Source: Tildeniella torsiva UHER 1998/13D
Lineage (GTDB): Bacteria; Cyanobacteriota; Cyanobacteriia; Phormidesmidales; Phormidesmidaceae
Assembly: GCA_019358835.1 (NCBI GenBank)
Contig: JAHHIH010000031.1
Location: 1-63,120, forward strand
DNA: 63,120 nt
Direction: 5' to 3'
Position numbers and translations under genes: made by a program. The notes under the pieces were generated by a model. The model ran no database searches. It saw nothing but the letters and a program-made list of their open reading frames with translations, and was not told the origin of the DNA. Of this stretch, positions 18,227-25,046 are shown in pieces (within the stretch, counting starts at the first letter, position 1; each line of letters starts with the position of its first letter).

Positions 18227-19897
18227 TTACCCGTCGGCATCAGGATGATGAGGCTCTATTCTCGACAGAAGAGGCGGCTCATGCCCCCCTGTTTGGCTCA
18301 CTGCCAGCTGTCGATCGTGCGGATCCTCAAGATGCTCTAACTGGTGGATGGCGGATGCGAGACGTTGGCGCGATCGACGGCTAGACCAAAAAGCCCCTGC
18401 GGTAAAGGTGCCAATCGCTAACAATCCACCCCCCGCCACAGTAGCCCACCAGGGTAACGCGGCATCTGTAGCAGCAGCAGATGTCGTCCCTTCCGTCGCG
18501 GCAACATCTGCTGCTGCATTGCCTCCACGCAACGACTGGGCATAGAGCTGGTTGGCCCGCTGGGTAACGACTTCGTCGCCCTCAAACAGGCCGCTAAGCA
18601 CTTCGACTTGATCGCCCGCTGTTCTCCCCAGGGTGACCTCAACCGGTTCAAAGGCGTTGCCATTACGCACAAACACCAGGGTTTGGCCGTTGGCTTCTAC
18701 CAACGCCGATTGGGGAATGGCCATCACCGCCTGTGGCGTGCTCTCGGTAAGCACTTCCAGGGATGCAAACATACCAGGTTTGAGCGTGCCATCGGCATTG
18801 TTTAGCTCGGCCTGCACAGGCACTACCCGCGTTTCGCCATCAACCACCGAACCCACCGTGGTAATTTGCCCTTCAAAAATTTGATCGGGCAGACTGGCGA
18901 CGGTAATGCGTACCCGTTGCCCAGGGGATACCTGGGACAGGTCTTTTTCAAAAATGTTTGCGGTAGCCAATACCGTGCGGTTGTCCACGATGGTCATCAG
19001 CACCGCACCCGCATCTTCTGACGATTGCCCCAGAGTTACGTCGCGGTCGGCAATGGTGCCCGCAATCGGCGCTTTGATGGTGATGGTGCCGTCTGGGTTA
19101 GCGGTGGCCCCAAGCTGCTGCAACCGGGTTTGGTAGGTTTCTGTACTTAACTGAGCGCGAGATTGCGCCACATTCAGGGCAGTCTGCGATCGCGCCACCT
19201 CGGTACGGGCAGTCAACACCTCTAGCCGACTCTCTGCCTCGGTCAAGGCTCGCTTGGCATCTGCTAAGTGAGCCTCCGATTCCAATAGCTCTCGACGGGC
19301 GATCGCGCCCTGCGCGGCTAGCTCCGAGTCGCGATCGTACTGCTCCTGGGCCACTCGTAGTTCGGTTTGGGCTCCCTCAATCGCTCTGAGGGCAATCTGC
19401 TGCTGTTGGGCGTAGGTCTGCCGGGCAAGCTGCAAATCGGCCTGGGCCTGCTGCACATCGCCTTGTCGCTCAGCCGAATTTTCCAGAGCGGTCACCCGCA
19501 ATTCGGCCAGCTCTCCACTGGTAATAACCGCTAGCGCCTGACCCGCTTCTACTCGCTGCCCTGGCTCCACCAGAAGTTTGGTTACCGTACCGCCGACTGG
19601 GTTAGTTACCGATACCTGTCGCCCCGGCGATGCTTCAATTTGACCCGTCGCTTTCACCCCAAATGCCAAAACCTGACGTTTTAACGGCTCGACAAGCAGA
19701 CCAATGCGGTCAGCAACCTCTGCATCAACCTCAATGCCCACTGGGTGTGCTCCGGCTTCACCACCCTGAAACTCATCCCCGTGGCCAGCATGGGCCAAGA
19801 CCTCGCCAGCCGGGGCTAGCAAGAGTATCAGCAAAGCCAATCGGGGAAGCGATCGCCTCCGGGCCGCGACCCACATGCGATTGGAGATAGCTGTCAT
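18227..19897 (-). CDS. CusB-type periplasmic adaptor with C-terminal membrane anchor
   Basis: A 556-residue RND membrane-fusion protein. The signal peptide (about 1-35) ends before HAGHGDEFQ. Next come the lipoyl half (VTNPVGGTVTKLLVEPGQRVEAGQAL), a long Gln/Ala-rich helical hairpin (about 145-245), the second lipoyl half (IKAPIAGTIADRDVTLGQ), a beta barrel and a membrane-proximal domain (IPQSALVEANGQTLVFV). Unlike classical CusB it ends with a membrane helix (about 490-512) and a basic tail. It is the first gene of the operon, 116 bp before the pump, and a perfect TTTCAT direct repeat lies 75 bp upstream. It links the RND pump to an outer-membrane channel not encoded here. Confidence 0.9.
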   Translation of the reverse strand: MTAISNRMWVAARRRSLPRLALLILLLAPAGEVLAHAGHGDEFQGGEAGAHPVGIEVDAEVADRIGLLVEPLKRQVLAFGVKATGQIEASPGRQVSVTNPVGGTVTKLLVEPGQRVEAGQALAVITSGELAELRVTALENSAERQGDVQQAQADLQLARQTYAQQQQIALRAIEGAQTELRVAQEQYDRDSELAAQGAIARRELLESEAHLADAKRALTEAESRLEVLTARTEVARSQTALNVAQSRAQLSTETYQTRLQQLGATANPDGTITIKAPIAGTIADRDVTLGQSSEDAGAVLMTIVDNRTVLATANIFEKDLSQVSPGQRVRITVASLPDQIFEGQITTVGSVVDGETRVVPVQAELNNADGTLKPGMFASLEVLTESTPQAVMAIPQSALVEANGQTLVFVRNGNAFEPVEVTLGRTAGDQVEVLSGLFEGDEVVTQRANQLYAQSLRGGNAAADVAATEGTTSAAATDAALPWWATVAGGGLLAIGTFTAGAFWSSRRSRQRLASAIHQLEHLEDPHDRQLAVSQTGGHEPPLLSRIEPHHPDADG

Positions 19898-19971
19898 AGG
19901 CGTGCCCTTGAACCACTCAATTACAGTCTTTGAAGAAAAATGCCGTTAGCTACCAAACATCCCACAGAAAA

Positions 19972-19988
19972 ATGAAATCAGGATGAAA
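19972..19988 (-). promoter_or_regulatory. TTTCAT-N5-TTTCAT direct repeat upstream of the cusB-like gene
   Basis: On the plus strand this reads ATGAAA (19972-19977), TCAGG, ATGAAA (19983-19988). In the direction of transcription it is TTTCAT-N5-TTTCAT, 74 bp before the adaptor start. Both half sites are perfect. Confidence 0.75.
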
Positions 19989-20076
19989 TTCGGCAATGAG
20001 TCACGGCAATAAGAGCGGCTTAATTTATAATCACCTCGATCTATCGTTCGACCATGATTCGGGAAATATCCAATAG

Positions 20077-20103
20077 GAAAAAGCCCCAGATTGTTTCTGA
20101 GGC
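20077..20103 (-). terminator. rho-independent terminator of the copM-like gene
   Basis: On the minus strand GCCTCAG (20097-20103) pairs with CTGGGGC (20083-20089), one G-U pair, followed by TTTTT. It lies about 45 bp after the DUF305 stop. Confidence 0.55.
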
Positions 20104-20145
20104 CTGCCAGGTTCCATTTATCAATAATTCTATTTGTCAATAAGA

Positions 20146-20814
20146 TTACTGACTATACCACTCTTGTCGCCACTGTTCCATTTGGTCGATTTCTACCTGC
20201 TGAGTCGATAGAATATCCTGGGAAAGTTGTTGAATCTCTGGACGACTACTTTTATCTAGAGCATCTTGAGCCATGTCTAGGGCACCCTTATGATGAGGAA
20301 CCATGCCATTTATAAAGCGTAAGTCGAACTCATCATCGGCAGCACCCAAGTCGCCACTCATCATCATGCCAGCTTGCATGTCAGCCGTCATGGCCATTGA
20401 ATGCCCCATTGCTGCGTCATACATAACGGGCTGTTCGCCAGCATCTGGATACCACGCTTGTCGCCACTGCATCATGCGGTCAATTTCGACCTGCTGAGCG
20501 GCAATAATCGCCTCAGCAAGCTGCTTTATTTCATCCCGCCGGGAATTTTGCAGGGCTGACTCTGCCATAACGACTGCACCTTGGTGATGCAAAATCATGC
20601 CGTCGATAAAGCGCAAATCAAACTCAGCATCGCTAGGGCCAAGATCCATCATCATCATGGAATGGTCGGCCATGGGTTTATCTCCCATGGGCATATTAGT
20701 AGAGTCCGACTCTTTAGGAGCTGAGGATGATGTGCCGCATGCGCTGACGACTACAGGTAACGACACCAGGCCACCTACTACTATCCAGGAAGCTAATTTT
20801 CGTCTCAGGGTCAT
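20146..20814 (-). CDS. copM: CopM-like DUF305 lipoprotein
   Basis: A two-domain DUF305 protein of 222 residues. I start it at the ATG at 20814 because AGAGG lies upstream and the product then has a lipoprotein signal peptide ending VVSACG; a longer frame begins at 20889. Each half contains the DUF305 signature: FDLRFIDGMILHHQGAVVMAE and FDLRFINGMVPHHKGALDMAQ. A Met-rich linker (DKPMADHSMMMMD and HSMAMTADMQAGMMM) suits Cu(I) binding. Synechocystis CopM, encoded with copRS, is a DUF305 copper-binding periplasmic protein, so copper buffering in the periplasm is likely. It is divergent from the multicopper oxidase; a TTTCAT repeat lies 102 bp upstream. Confidence 0.85.
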   Translation of the reverse strand: MTLRRKLASWIVVGGLVSLPVVVSACGTSSSAPKESDSTNMPMGDKPMADHSMMMMDLGPSDAEFDLRFIDGMILHHQGAVVMAESALQNSRRDEIKQLAEAIIAAQQVEIDRMMQWRQAWYPDAGEQPVMYDAAMGHSMAMTADMQAGMMMSGDLGAADDEFDLRFINGMVPHHKGALDMAQDALDKSSRPEIQQLSQDILSTQQVEIDQMEQWRQEWYSQ

Positions 20815-20916
20815 TGGATGTCGAACCTCTTTTCCATAACAAGGGCAGTTGCTTGTCTTCAAAAGCGCTGAAGCACTCACTACGAACAACCACTGGCTTT
20901 AGTATGCCAGCCAAAA

Positions 20917-20933
20917 ATGAAATTCGGATGAAA
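20917..20933 (-). promoter_or_regulatory. TTTCAT-N5-TTTCAT direct repeat upstream of the copM-like gene
   Basis: Plus-strand ATGAAA at 20917-20922 and 20928-20933. In the direction of transcription the repeat is followed, after 10 bp, by CATACT, a possible -10 box, so the repeat would overlap the -35 position, as for an activator site. Confidence 0.77.
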
Positions 20934-21015
20934 TAGCAAGGTACTGGATCGCGATCTCTATCTAGCTCTATATAGGGGCTACACATTTAGGTCTGGCTGT
21001 TGAAATTCTCGAATT

Positions 21016-21032
21016 ATGAAATAATTATGAAA
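21016..21032. promoter_or_regulatory. first direct repeat of the multicopper oxidase promoter, with -10 box
   Basis: ATGAAA at 21016-21021 and 21027-21032 (TTTCAT repeats on the minus strand). A consensus -10 TATAAT follows at 21039-21044, so the repeat occupies the -35 region of the oxidase promoter. The 22-bp block 21012-21033 is repeated exactly at 21058-21079. Confidence 0.75.
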
Positions 21033-21061
21033 AAGCACTATAATCCGCTATGCTTTTAATT

Positions 21062-21078
21062 ATGAAATAATTATGAAA
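21062..21078. promoter_or_regulatory. second direct repeat, directly before the multicopper oxidase start
   Basis: ATGAAA at 21062-21067 and 21073-21078, ending 4 bp before the ATG at 21083. It lies downstream of the predicted transcription start, where a bound regulator would be expected to block rather than activate, unless a second promoter is used. Confidence 0.65.
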
Positions 21079-21082
21079 AGCA

Positions 21083-22141
21083 ATGGATTGGCATGTACAG
21101 CGGCGATCGCTCCTTGGTGCTGGGCTTTTAGGTGCTGGCACCTGGCTGGGTCAGCGATTTGCCCCAACCGTCTTAGCTCAAGATCATGCTCTGGCCCCAC
21201 CCCATCAAGGCATGACCACGCTGGGGGAGGTTGACCACATCAAGAATGGCTTTGACCCCCACGCGCTGTTAACCCAGTGGGATGGGGGCGAGGTATCGCA
21301 ATTGCCCAACGGTCAGCGGCTGCGAGAATACGACATCACCGCGATCGAGCGGGAGATTGAGGTTGCTCCGGGGGTGTTTTACCCCGCCTGGACGTACAAC
21401 GGCCAGGTGCCGGGGCCGACGATTCGAGTCACAGAGGGCGATCGCGTCCGCATTAGCTTTACCAATCAGGGCACTCACCTACACACCCTGCACTTTCACG
21501 GTATTCACGGAGCCAGGCAGGATGGCATTCCAGGGGTGATGGAGGCTGCGCCGGGGCAAGCGGTAACCTACGAGTTTGACGCCAAGCCTTTTGGCTGCCA
21601 CCTCTACCACTGTCATTCTGTGCCGTTTAAGCGCCATCTCCACAAAGGGCTCTATGGCGCGTTCATTGTTGATCCTGACCCACAGCGGCACCCCGATCAG
21701 GTAGCTGCTGCCCGATCGCGCCTGCTGGGTTCCTCAGAAAATCAGCGCTGGCAGGAGTTGCTGATGGTGATGAACGCCTTTGACACCAACTTTGACGAGG
21801 AGAACGAAGTCTATGCGGTTAACTCTATTCCCCACGCCTACATGAAGCAGCCGATTCGCATTGAGCGCGATCGCCCAGTGCGCGTCTATTTAATTAACGT
21901 GACCGAGTTTGACCCGATCAACTCCTTTCACTTGCACGCCAATTTCTTCGACTACTACGACCATGGGACGACGTTGACGCCGACTTCACGCACCGTCGAT
22001 ACCGTCATGCTCTGTCAGGGGCAGCGGGGCATCATTGAATGCTCCTTTGCTGACTTTGATCCAGGGCTCTATATGTTCCACGCTCATCAGGCCGAATTTG
22101 CCGAACTGGGCTGGATGAGTGCCTTTGAGGTGGTGGCATGA
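21083..22141 (+). CDS. two-domain multicopper oxidase, Tat-exported
   Basis: A 352-residue periplasmic multicopper oxidase. The N-terminus has a twin-arginine signal (QRRSLLGAGLLGAG) and a cleavage site near VLAQD. Domain 1 carries THLHTLHFHG and YHCHSVPFKRHLHKGLYG, giving HxH, an HCH pair and the Cys/His of a type 1 copper centre. Domain 2 carries SFHLHANFF and MFHAHQAEFAELGWM (HxH pairs, no Cys), so the type 1 copper is in domain 1 only. Such enzymes usually form trimers with trinuclear copper at the interfaces. Likely activity is oxidation of Cu(I) or another metal ion. It overlaps the ZIP gene by four bases (ATGA), which couples their translation. Confidence 0.87.
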   Translation: MDWHVQRRSLLGAGLLGAGTWLGQRFAPTVLAQDHALAPPHQGMTTLGEVDHIKNGFDPHALLTQWDGGEVSQLPNGQRLREYDITAIEREIEVAPGVFYPAWTYNGQVPGPTIRVTEGDRVRISFTNQGTHLHTLHFHGIHGARQDGIPGVMEAAPGQAVTYEFDAKPFGCHLYHCHSVPFKRHLHKGLYGAFIVDPDPQRHPDQVAAARSRLLGSSENQRWQELLMVMNAFDTNFDEENEVYAVNSIPHAYMKQPIRIERDRPVRVYLINVTEFDPINSFHLHANFFDYYDHGTTLTPTSRTVDTVMLCQGQRGIIECSFADFDPGLYMFHAHQAEFAELGWMSAFEVVA

Positions 22142-23292
22142 AGGCTTTGCCCTGGCGCTGGGTGCTACCGCCCCTCTTGTTGGTCGGGCTGGTAGCCCTG
22201 CTACTGACCGTGAGCCCGGCCCGGTTGCTCAACCTGAATGCACCGCCGCTGGAGTCCCTGATCGTGGAGCGTACCGTGCTAAATGATCAAGGCATCACCC
22301 TCAAGGTGCGGGCGGAGGGGTCAGAACCCATGACTATTGCCCAGGTTCAGGTGGATGGTGCCTATTGGGCGTTTACCCAGCAGCCCCCTGGCCCGATCCG
22401 GCGGCTGGCAACGGCAACGGTTCAAATTCCATACCCCTGGGTAGAGGGCGAAGCGCATCACGTTCAGTTTCTGACCAACACAGGTGTTATCGTTGCCCAC
22501 CCCATTGACGTTGCTTTACCTACACCCGCTCTATCTCTGGCAACGCTGCTGGGCTACGGTTGGCTAGGGCTCTATGTGGGGCTGGTGCCGGTGGGGTTAG
22601 GCATGTTGTGCTACCCCTATTTGAAAGTGCTGGGCCAGCGGGGACTGACCTTTGTCTTAACGCTGACGTTGGGCATGCTGGCCTTTTTGCTGGTAGACAC
22701 CTTGCAAGAAGGGTTGGAGCTAGCTGGAAAGGCGGCGATCGCGTTTCAAGGCCAAGCCCTGGTCTGGTTTGCAGCCACAGTGGCGTGTCTGGCCCTATTT
22801 GCCGTGGGCCGACGCCAGGGCAAGCCGCCCGAAGGCGCTGCGCTCTCCACCTATATGGCCCTAGGCATTGGTCTGCACAATCTGGGCGAAGGGCTAGCGA
22901 TCGGTACCGCCTTTGCCCTGGGGGAAATTGCCTTAGGCTCATTTCTGGTGATTGGCTTTACCCTCCACAACCTGACCGAAGGGCTGGGCATTGTTGCACC
23001 GCTGCTTAAGCAAAAACTGCGCTGGAAGACCTGTGTAGCGCTAGCCGCCCTGGCTGGACTCCCTGCTGTGGTGGGGTTGTGGGTGGGGGCTCTTGCTTTT
23101 TCTCCCCACTGGGCGGCCCTATTCTTGGGCGTTGGTGCAGGGGCGATTTTGCAAGTGATTGTAGAACTCAGCACCTACCTACAGCGGCAATTCCATCAGT
23201 CAAAACTCTCTGGCTTGGCAGGGCTGGGTTTAGCTGGCTTTACGACCGGGCTACTTGTGATGTACAGCACTGCGCTGCTGGTGAAATTTTAG
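22138..23292 (+). CDS. ZIP-family metal transporter with N-terminal extracytoplasmic domain
   Basis: A 384-residue membrane protein. Residues about 8-30 form a membrane helix, about 35-125 a soluble beta-rich segment (TVLNDQGITLKVRAEGSE and TIAQVQVDGAYWAFTQQPPG), and about 135-384 a ZIP-type permease. The metal-site helices carry GLHNLGEGLAIG and TLHNLTEGLGI, matching the HNxxEG motifs of TM4 and TM5 in ZIP transporters. The 90-residue extra domain is not part of the usual ZIP fold. The gene is translationally coupled to the multicopper oxidase, so metal moved by the permease may first be oxidised or bound by that enzyme. Direction and metal cannot be read from the sequence. Confidence 0.83.
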   Translation: MKALPWRWVLPPLLLVGLVALLLTVSPARLLNLNAPPLESLIVERTVLNDQGITLKVRAEGSEPMTIAQVQVDGAYWAFTQQPPGPIRRLATATVQIPYPWVEGEAHHVQFLTNTGVIVAHPIDVALPTPALSLATLLGYGWLGLYVGLVPVGLGMLCYPYLKVLGQRGLTFVLTLTLGMLAFLLVDTLQEGLELAGKAAIAFQGQALVWFAATVACLALFAVGRRQGKPPEGAALSTYMALGIGLHNLGEGLAIGTAFALGEIALGSFLVIGFTLHNLTEGLGIVAPLLKQKLRWKTCVALAALAGLPAVVGLWVGALAFSPHWAALFLGVGAGAILQVIVELSTYLQRQFHQSKLSGLAGLGLAGFTTGLLVMYSTALLVKF

Positions 23293-23472
23293 CCAGACAA
23301 CCTAGCCACCACTTGTTTGAGCACTACAAGCGCGTTAGATCTGGTGTGGGCTAGGTTGCTGGTACAGGTGTGAGTCCGTGTACTGCCCAAGCTTGAAAGA
23401 CGCTTTTAGCATGGGCACTGCGGGCGGCTTCAGAGGCTATCTGGTCTCTAGAACAGCCCTATCGTCTTTAGC

Positions 23473-23613
23473 TTAGTCGCAGTTAGAGGGGGGGCAATCA
23501 GGGGTGGGGAACAGGCAGGGAGCGGCAGCGGCAACGCCAGCCACGGCAGCGGTCAGAACAAGAGCAGAAACAGCCGCCAGGGACAGCTTCTTGATCTGAG
23601 GAACTTTGAGCAT
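23473..23613 (-). CDS. 46-residue secreted Cys-containing peptide under a MerR-type promoter
   Basis: An ORF of 46 codons plus stop. It begins MLKVPQIKK, continues with a long Ala/Val/Leu hydrophobic core and an AAAA cleavage region, and ends with a short mature part PCLFPTPDCPPSNCD containing three Cys (33, 40, 45). AGAGG lies 9 bp before the ATG on the minus strand. About 60 bp further upstream is a MerR-type promoter (23674-23705) with the long -35/-10 spacing of that family, and the regulator at 23794 is divergent. The coding potential rests on the signal peptide, ribosome binding site and promoter together. A periplasmic metal-binding peptide is the simplest guess; no family is recognised. 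Confidence 0.65.
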   Translation of the reverse strand: MLKVPQIKKLSLAAVSALVLTAAVAGVAAAAPCLFPTPDCPPSNCD

Positions 23614-23673
23614 CGGAATTGACCTCTTTGATAAGGATGGTGAATCAAACGGCCTCTAGACGAGACTTCCCAT

Positions 23674-23705
23674 AAGGTAAACCCTGAGGTTGGCTTGAGA
23701 GTCAA
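23674..23705 (-). promoter_or_regulatory. MerR-type operator-promoter driving the 46-residue peptide
   Basis: On the minus strand TTGACT (23700-23705) and TACCTT (23674-23679) are 20 bp apart, the stretched spacing typical of MerR-family promoters. Between them lies an imperfect dyad, plus strand ACCCTGAGG (23681-23689) and CTTGAGAGT (23694-23702). The divergent MerR-like gene starts 88 bp to the right. Confidence 0.7.
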
Positions 23706-23793
23706 CCCCCCAAATTTGCACTAAGCTAGCTCTAGTGACAATGGTCGCTCATTTCCAAGGGGTCTTTTTTTAGAAGGATGGCCTGCTCAGACA

Positions 23794-24234
23794 ATGAAGA
23801 AACTCCTCAAAATAGGCGAGCTGGCCAAACAGGCCTACGTGACGGTAGCCACCATTCGCTACTACGAGTCGCTGCACCTACTAGAGCCGGTGAGCAAAGC
23901 TGAGAATGGCTATCGCTATTACGACGACGACGCTGTTAACCGTCTGCTATTCATTAAGCAGGCCCAGACATTGCAGTTTTCCCTGGCAGAAATTCAGCAG
24001 GTGTTTGATGTGTGCAAGCAGGGGGAGCCGGTCTGCACCCTGGTTAAAACGCTAATCGACTGTAAAATTGCGACCCTGGAGCAGGAAGTTCAGCAGGCTA
24101 CTGCCCGTAAAACCATGCTGGAAACCTACCGCACAAGCTGGGCCACCCGCCCTCTAGACAATCCATCCGACGTTAAAGTTTGCAGTCTTATTGAAGAAGT
24201 GAGTCTAACTCTGAATCGTCTAGAGGCTATTTGA
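23794..24234 (+). CDS. MerR-family metal-responsive regulator
   Basis: A 146-residue regulator with an N-terminal MerR helix-turn-helix (KIGELAKQAYVTVATIRYYE, then NGYRYYDDDAV), a long dimerisation helix (about 85-118) and a C-terminal part. Candidate metal ligands are Cys74 (FDVCKQGEPVC), Cys81, Cys90 and Cys130 (VKVCSLIEE). Cys74 lies near the ligand position used in MerR, ZntR and CueR, but the C-terminal paired-Cys loop is not typical, so the metal is open. It is divergent from the secreted peptide gene, with a MerR-type promoter between them: the classic regulator/target arrangement. It may form an operon with the membrane protein 46 bp downstream. Confidence 0.85.
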   Translation: MKKLLKIGELAKQAYVTVATIRYYESLHLLEPVSKAENGYRYYDDDAVNRLLFIKQAQTLQFSLAEIQQVFDVCKQGEPVCTLVKTLIDCKIATLEQEVQQATARKTMLETYRTSWATRPLDNPSDVKVCSLIEEVSLTLNRLEAI

Positions 24235-24280
24235 GAAACTGTCAAATCAGGTCTGATCTATTCTAAATGCGGCTAACACC

Positions 24281-24745
24281 ATGAACCGCCATAGTCTCTT
24301 GAATTGGCTAAATTCGCCTGAGCTCAACATAGTTATATTTTCGTTTTTGCTGTCTTTCTTTTGGGAAATTCAGCAAATGTGGTTTTATGAAATTCCAGCT
24401 GGATACTCCCACTTCGATATAGTCAGAAATTGCACCCTCGCTACAGTCGGAGATGTCGTAATTATATTGATTGCATTTTGGGCCGTTGCAGCTCTATCGA
24501 AGTCTCGTCAATGGTTACGTTACCCAAACCGTAGCCGAATGGGTGTTTTTATCCTTGTAGGAGTGGTAATCACCGTTGTTATCGAAGCCTTGGCTACTAG
24601 CCCCCTCAATCGGTGGACTTATGCCGAGTCCATGCCAACAATTCCGATTTTAGGCACTGGGTTAGTGCCATTGTCAATGTGGTTTCTAGTGCCTCCGCTC
24701 ACCATTTGGTTTGCCAGGCGTCAAATTCTACCTGTAAGGTCATAA
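24281..24745 (+). CDS. membrane protein of unknown function next to merR
   Basis: A 154-residue protein with about four membrane helices (about 15-32, 55-75, 88-106 and 120-145). Notable residues are LSFFWEIQQMWFYEIP near the first helix and GDVVIILIAFWAV in the second; the last segment contains GLVPLSMWFLVPPLT. I do not recognise the family. It starts 46 bp after the MerR gene on the same strand and could be cotranscribed. No clear metal-ligand cluster is present, apart from a few Glu/Asp/His at helix ends. Confidence 0.65.
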   Translation: MNRHSLLNWLNSPELNIVIFSFLLSFFWEIQQMWFYEIPAGYSHFDIVRNCTLATVGDVVIILIAFWAVAALSKSRQWLRYPNRSRMGVFILVGVVITVVIEALATSPLNRWTYAESMPTIPILGTGLVPLSMWFLVPPLTIWFARRQILPVRS

Positions 24746-25046
24746 CATTCATATCCAATCGTTCGAGACTTAACCAGAGCGAAGGATAACTAATGCTGTC
24801 CCAGATTCATGGTGAAGTACATAGTTGCTAACCTTTCTGAAAGGGAATCGTTGAGAATATTACAAGGCTAATGATAATGAGGTATATGGGTTTCTTTGCT
24901 ATGGTGAATCTCACGCATTATGGTGAGACTCTTGTACATGAGATAGTTTGGTCTGAGTGTTGCGATAATCTCACGGGAGAAATGCAGTAGTCACTGCGGC
25001 ATAATCACTAATCGACCGCAAAGTTGCAACCACAGATACCCTAACC
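24746..25046. other. intergenic region with inverted repeat before the ACR3-like gene
   Basis: GAATCTCAC (24906-24914) and GTGAGACTC (24923-24931) form an inverted repeat with 8 of 9 pairs and an 8-nt spacer. AATCTCAC recurs at 24967-24974. The elements could be an operator for the downstream transporter. No ORF with good signals was found here. Confidence 0.4.
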
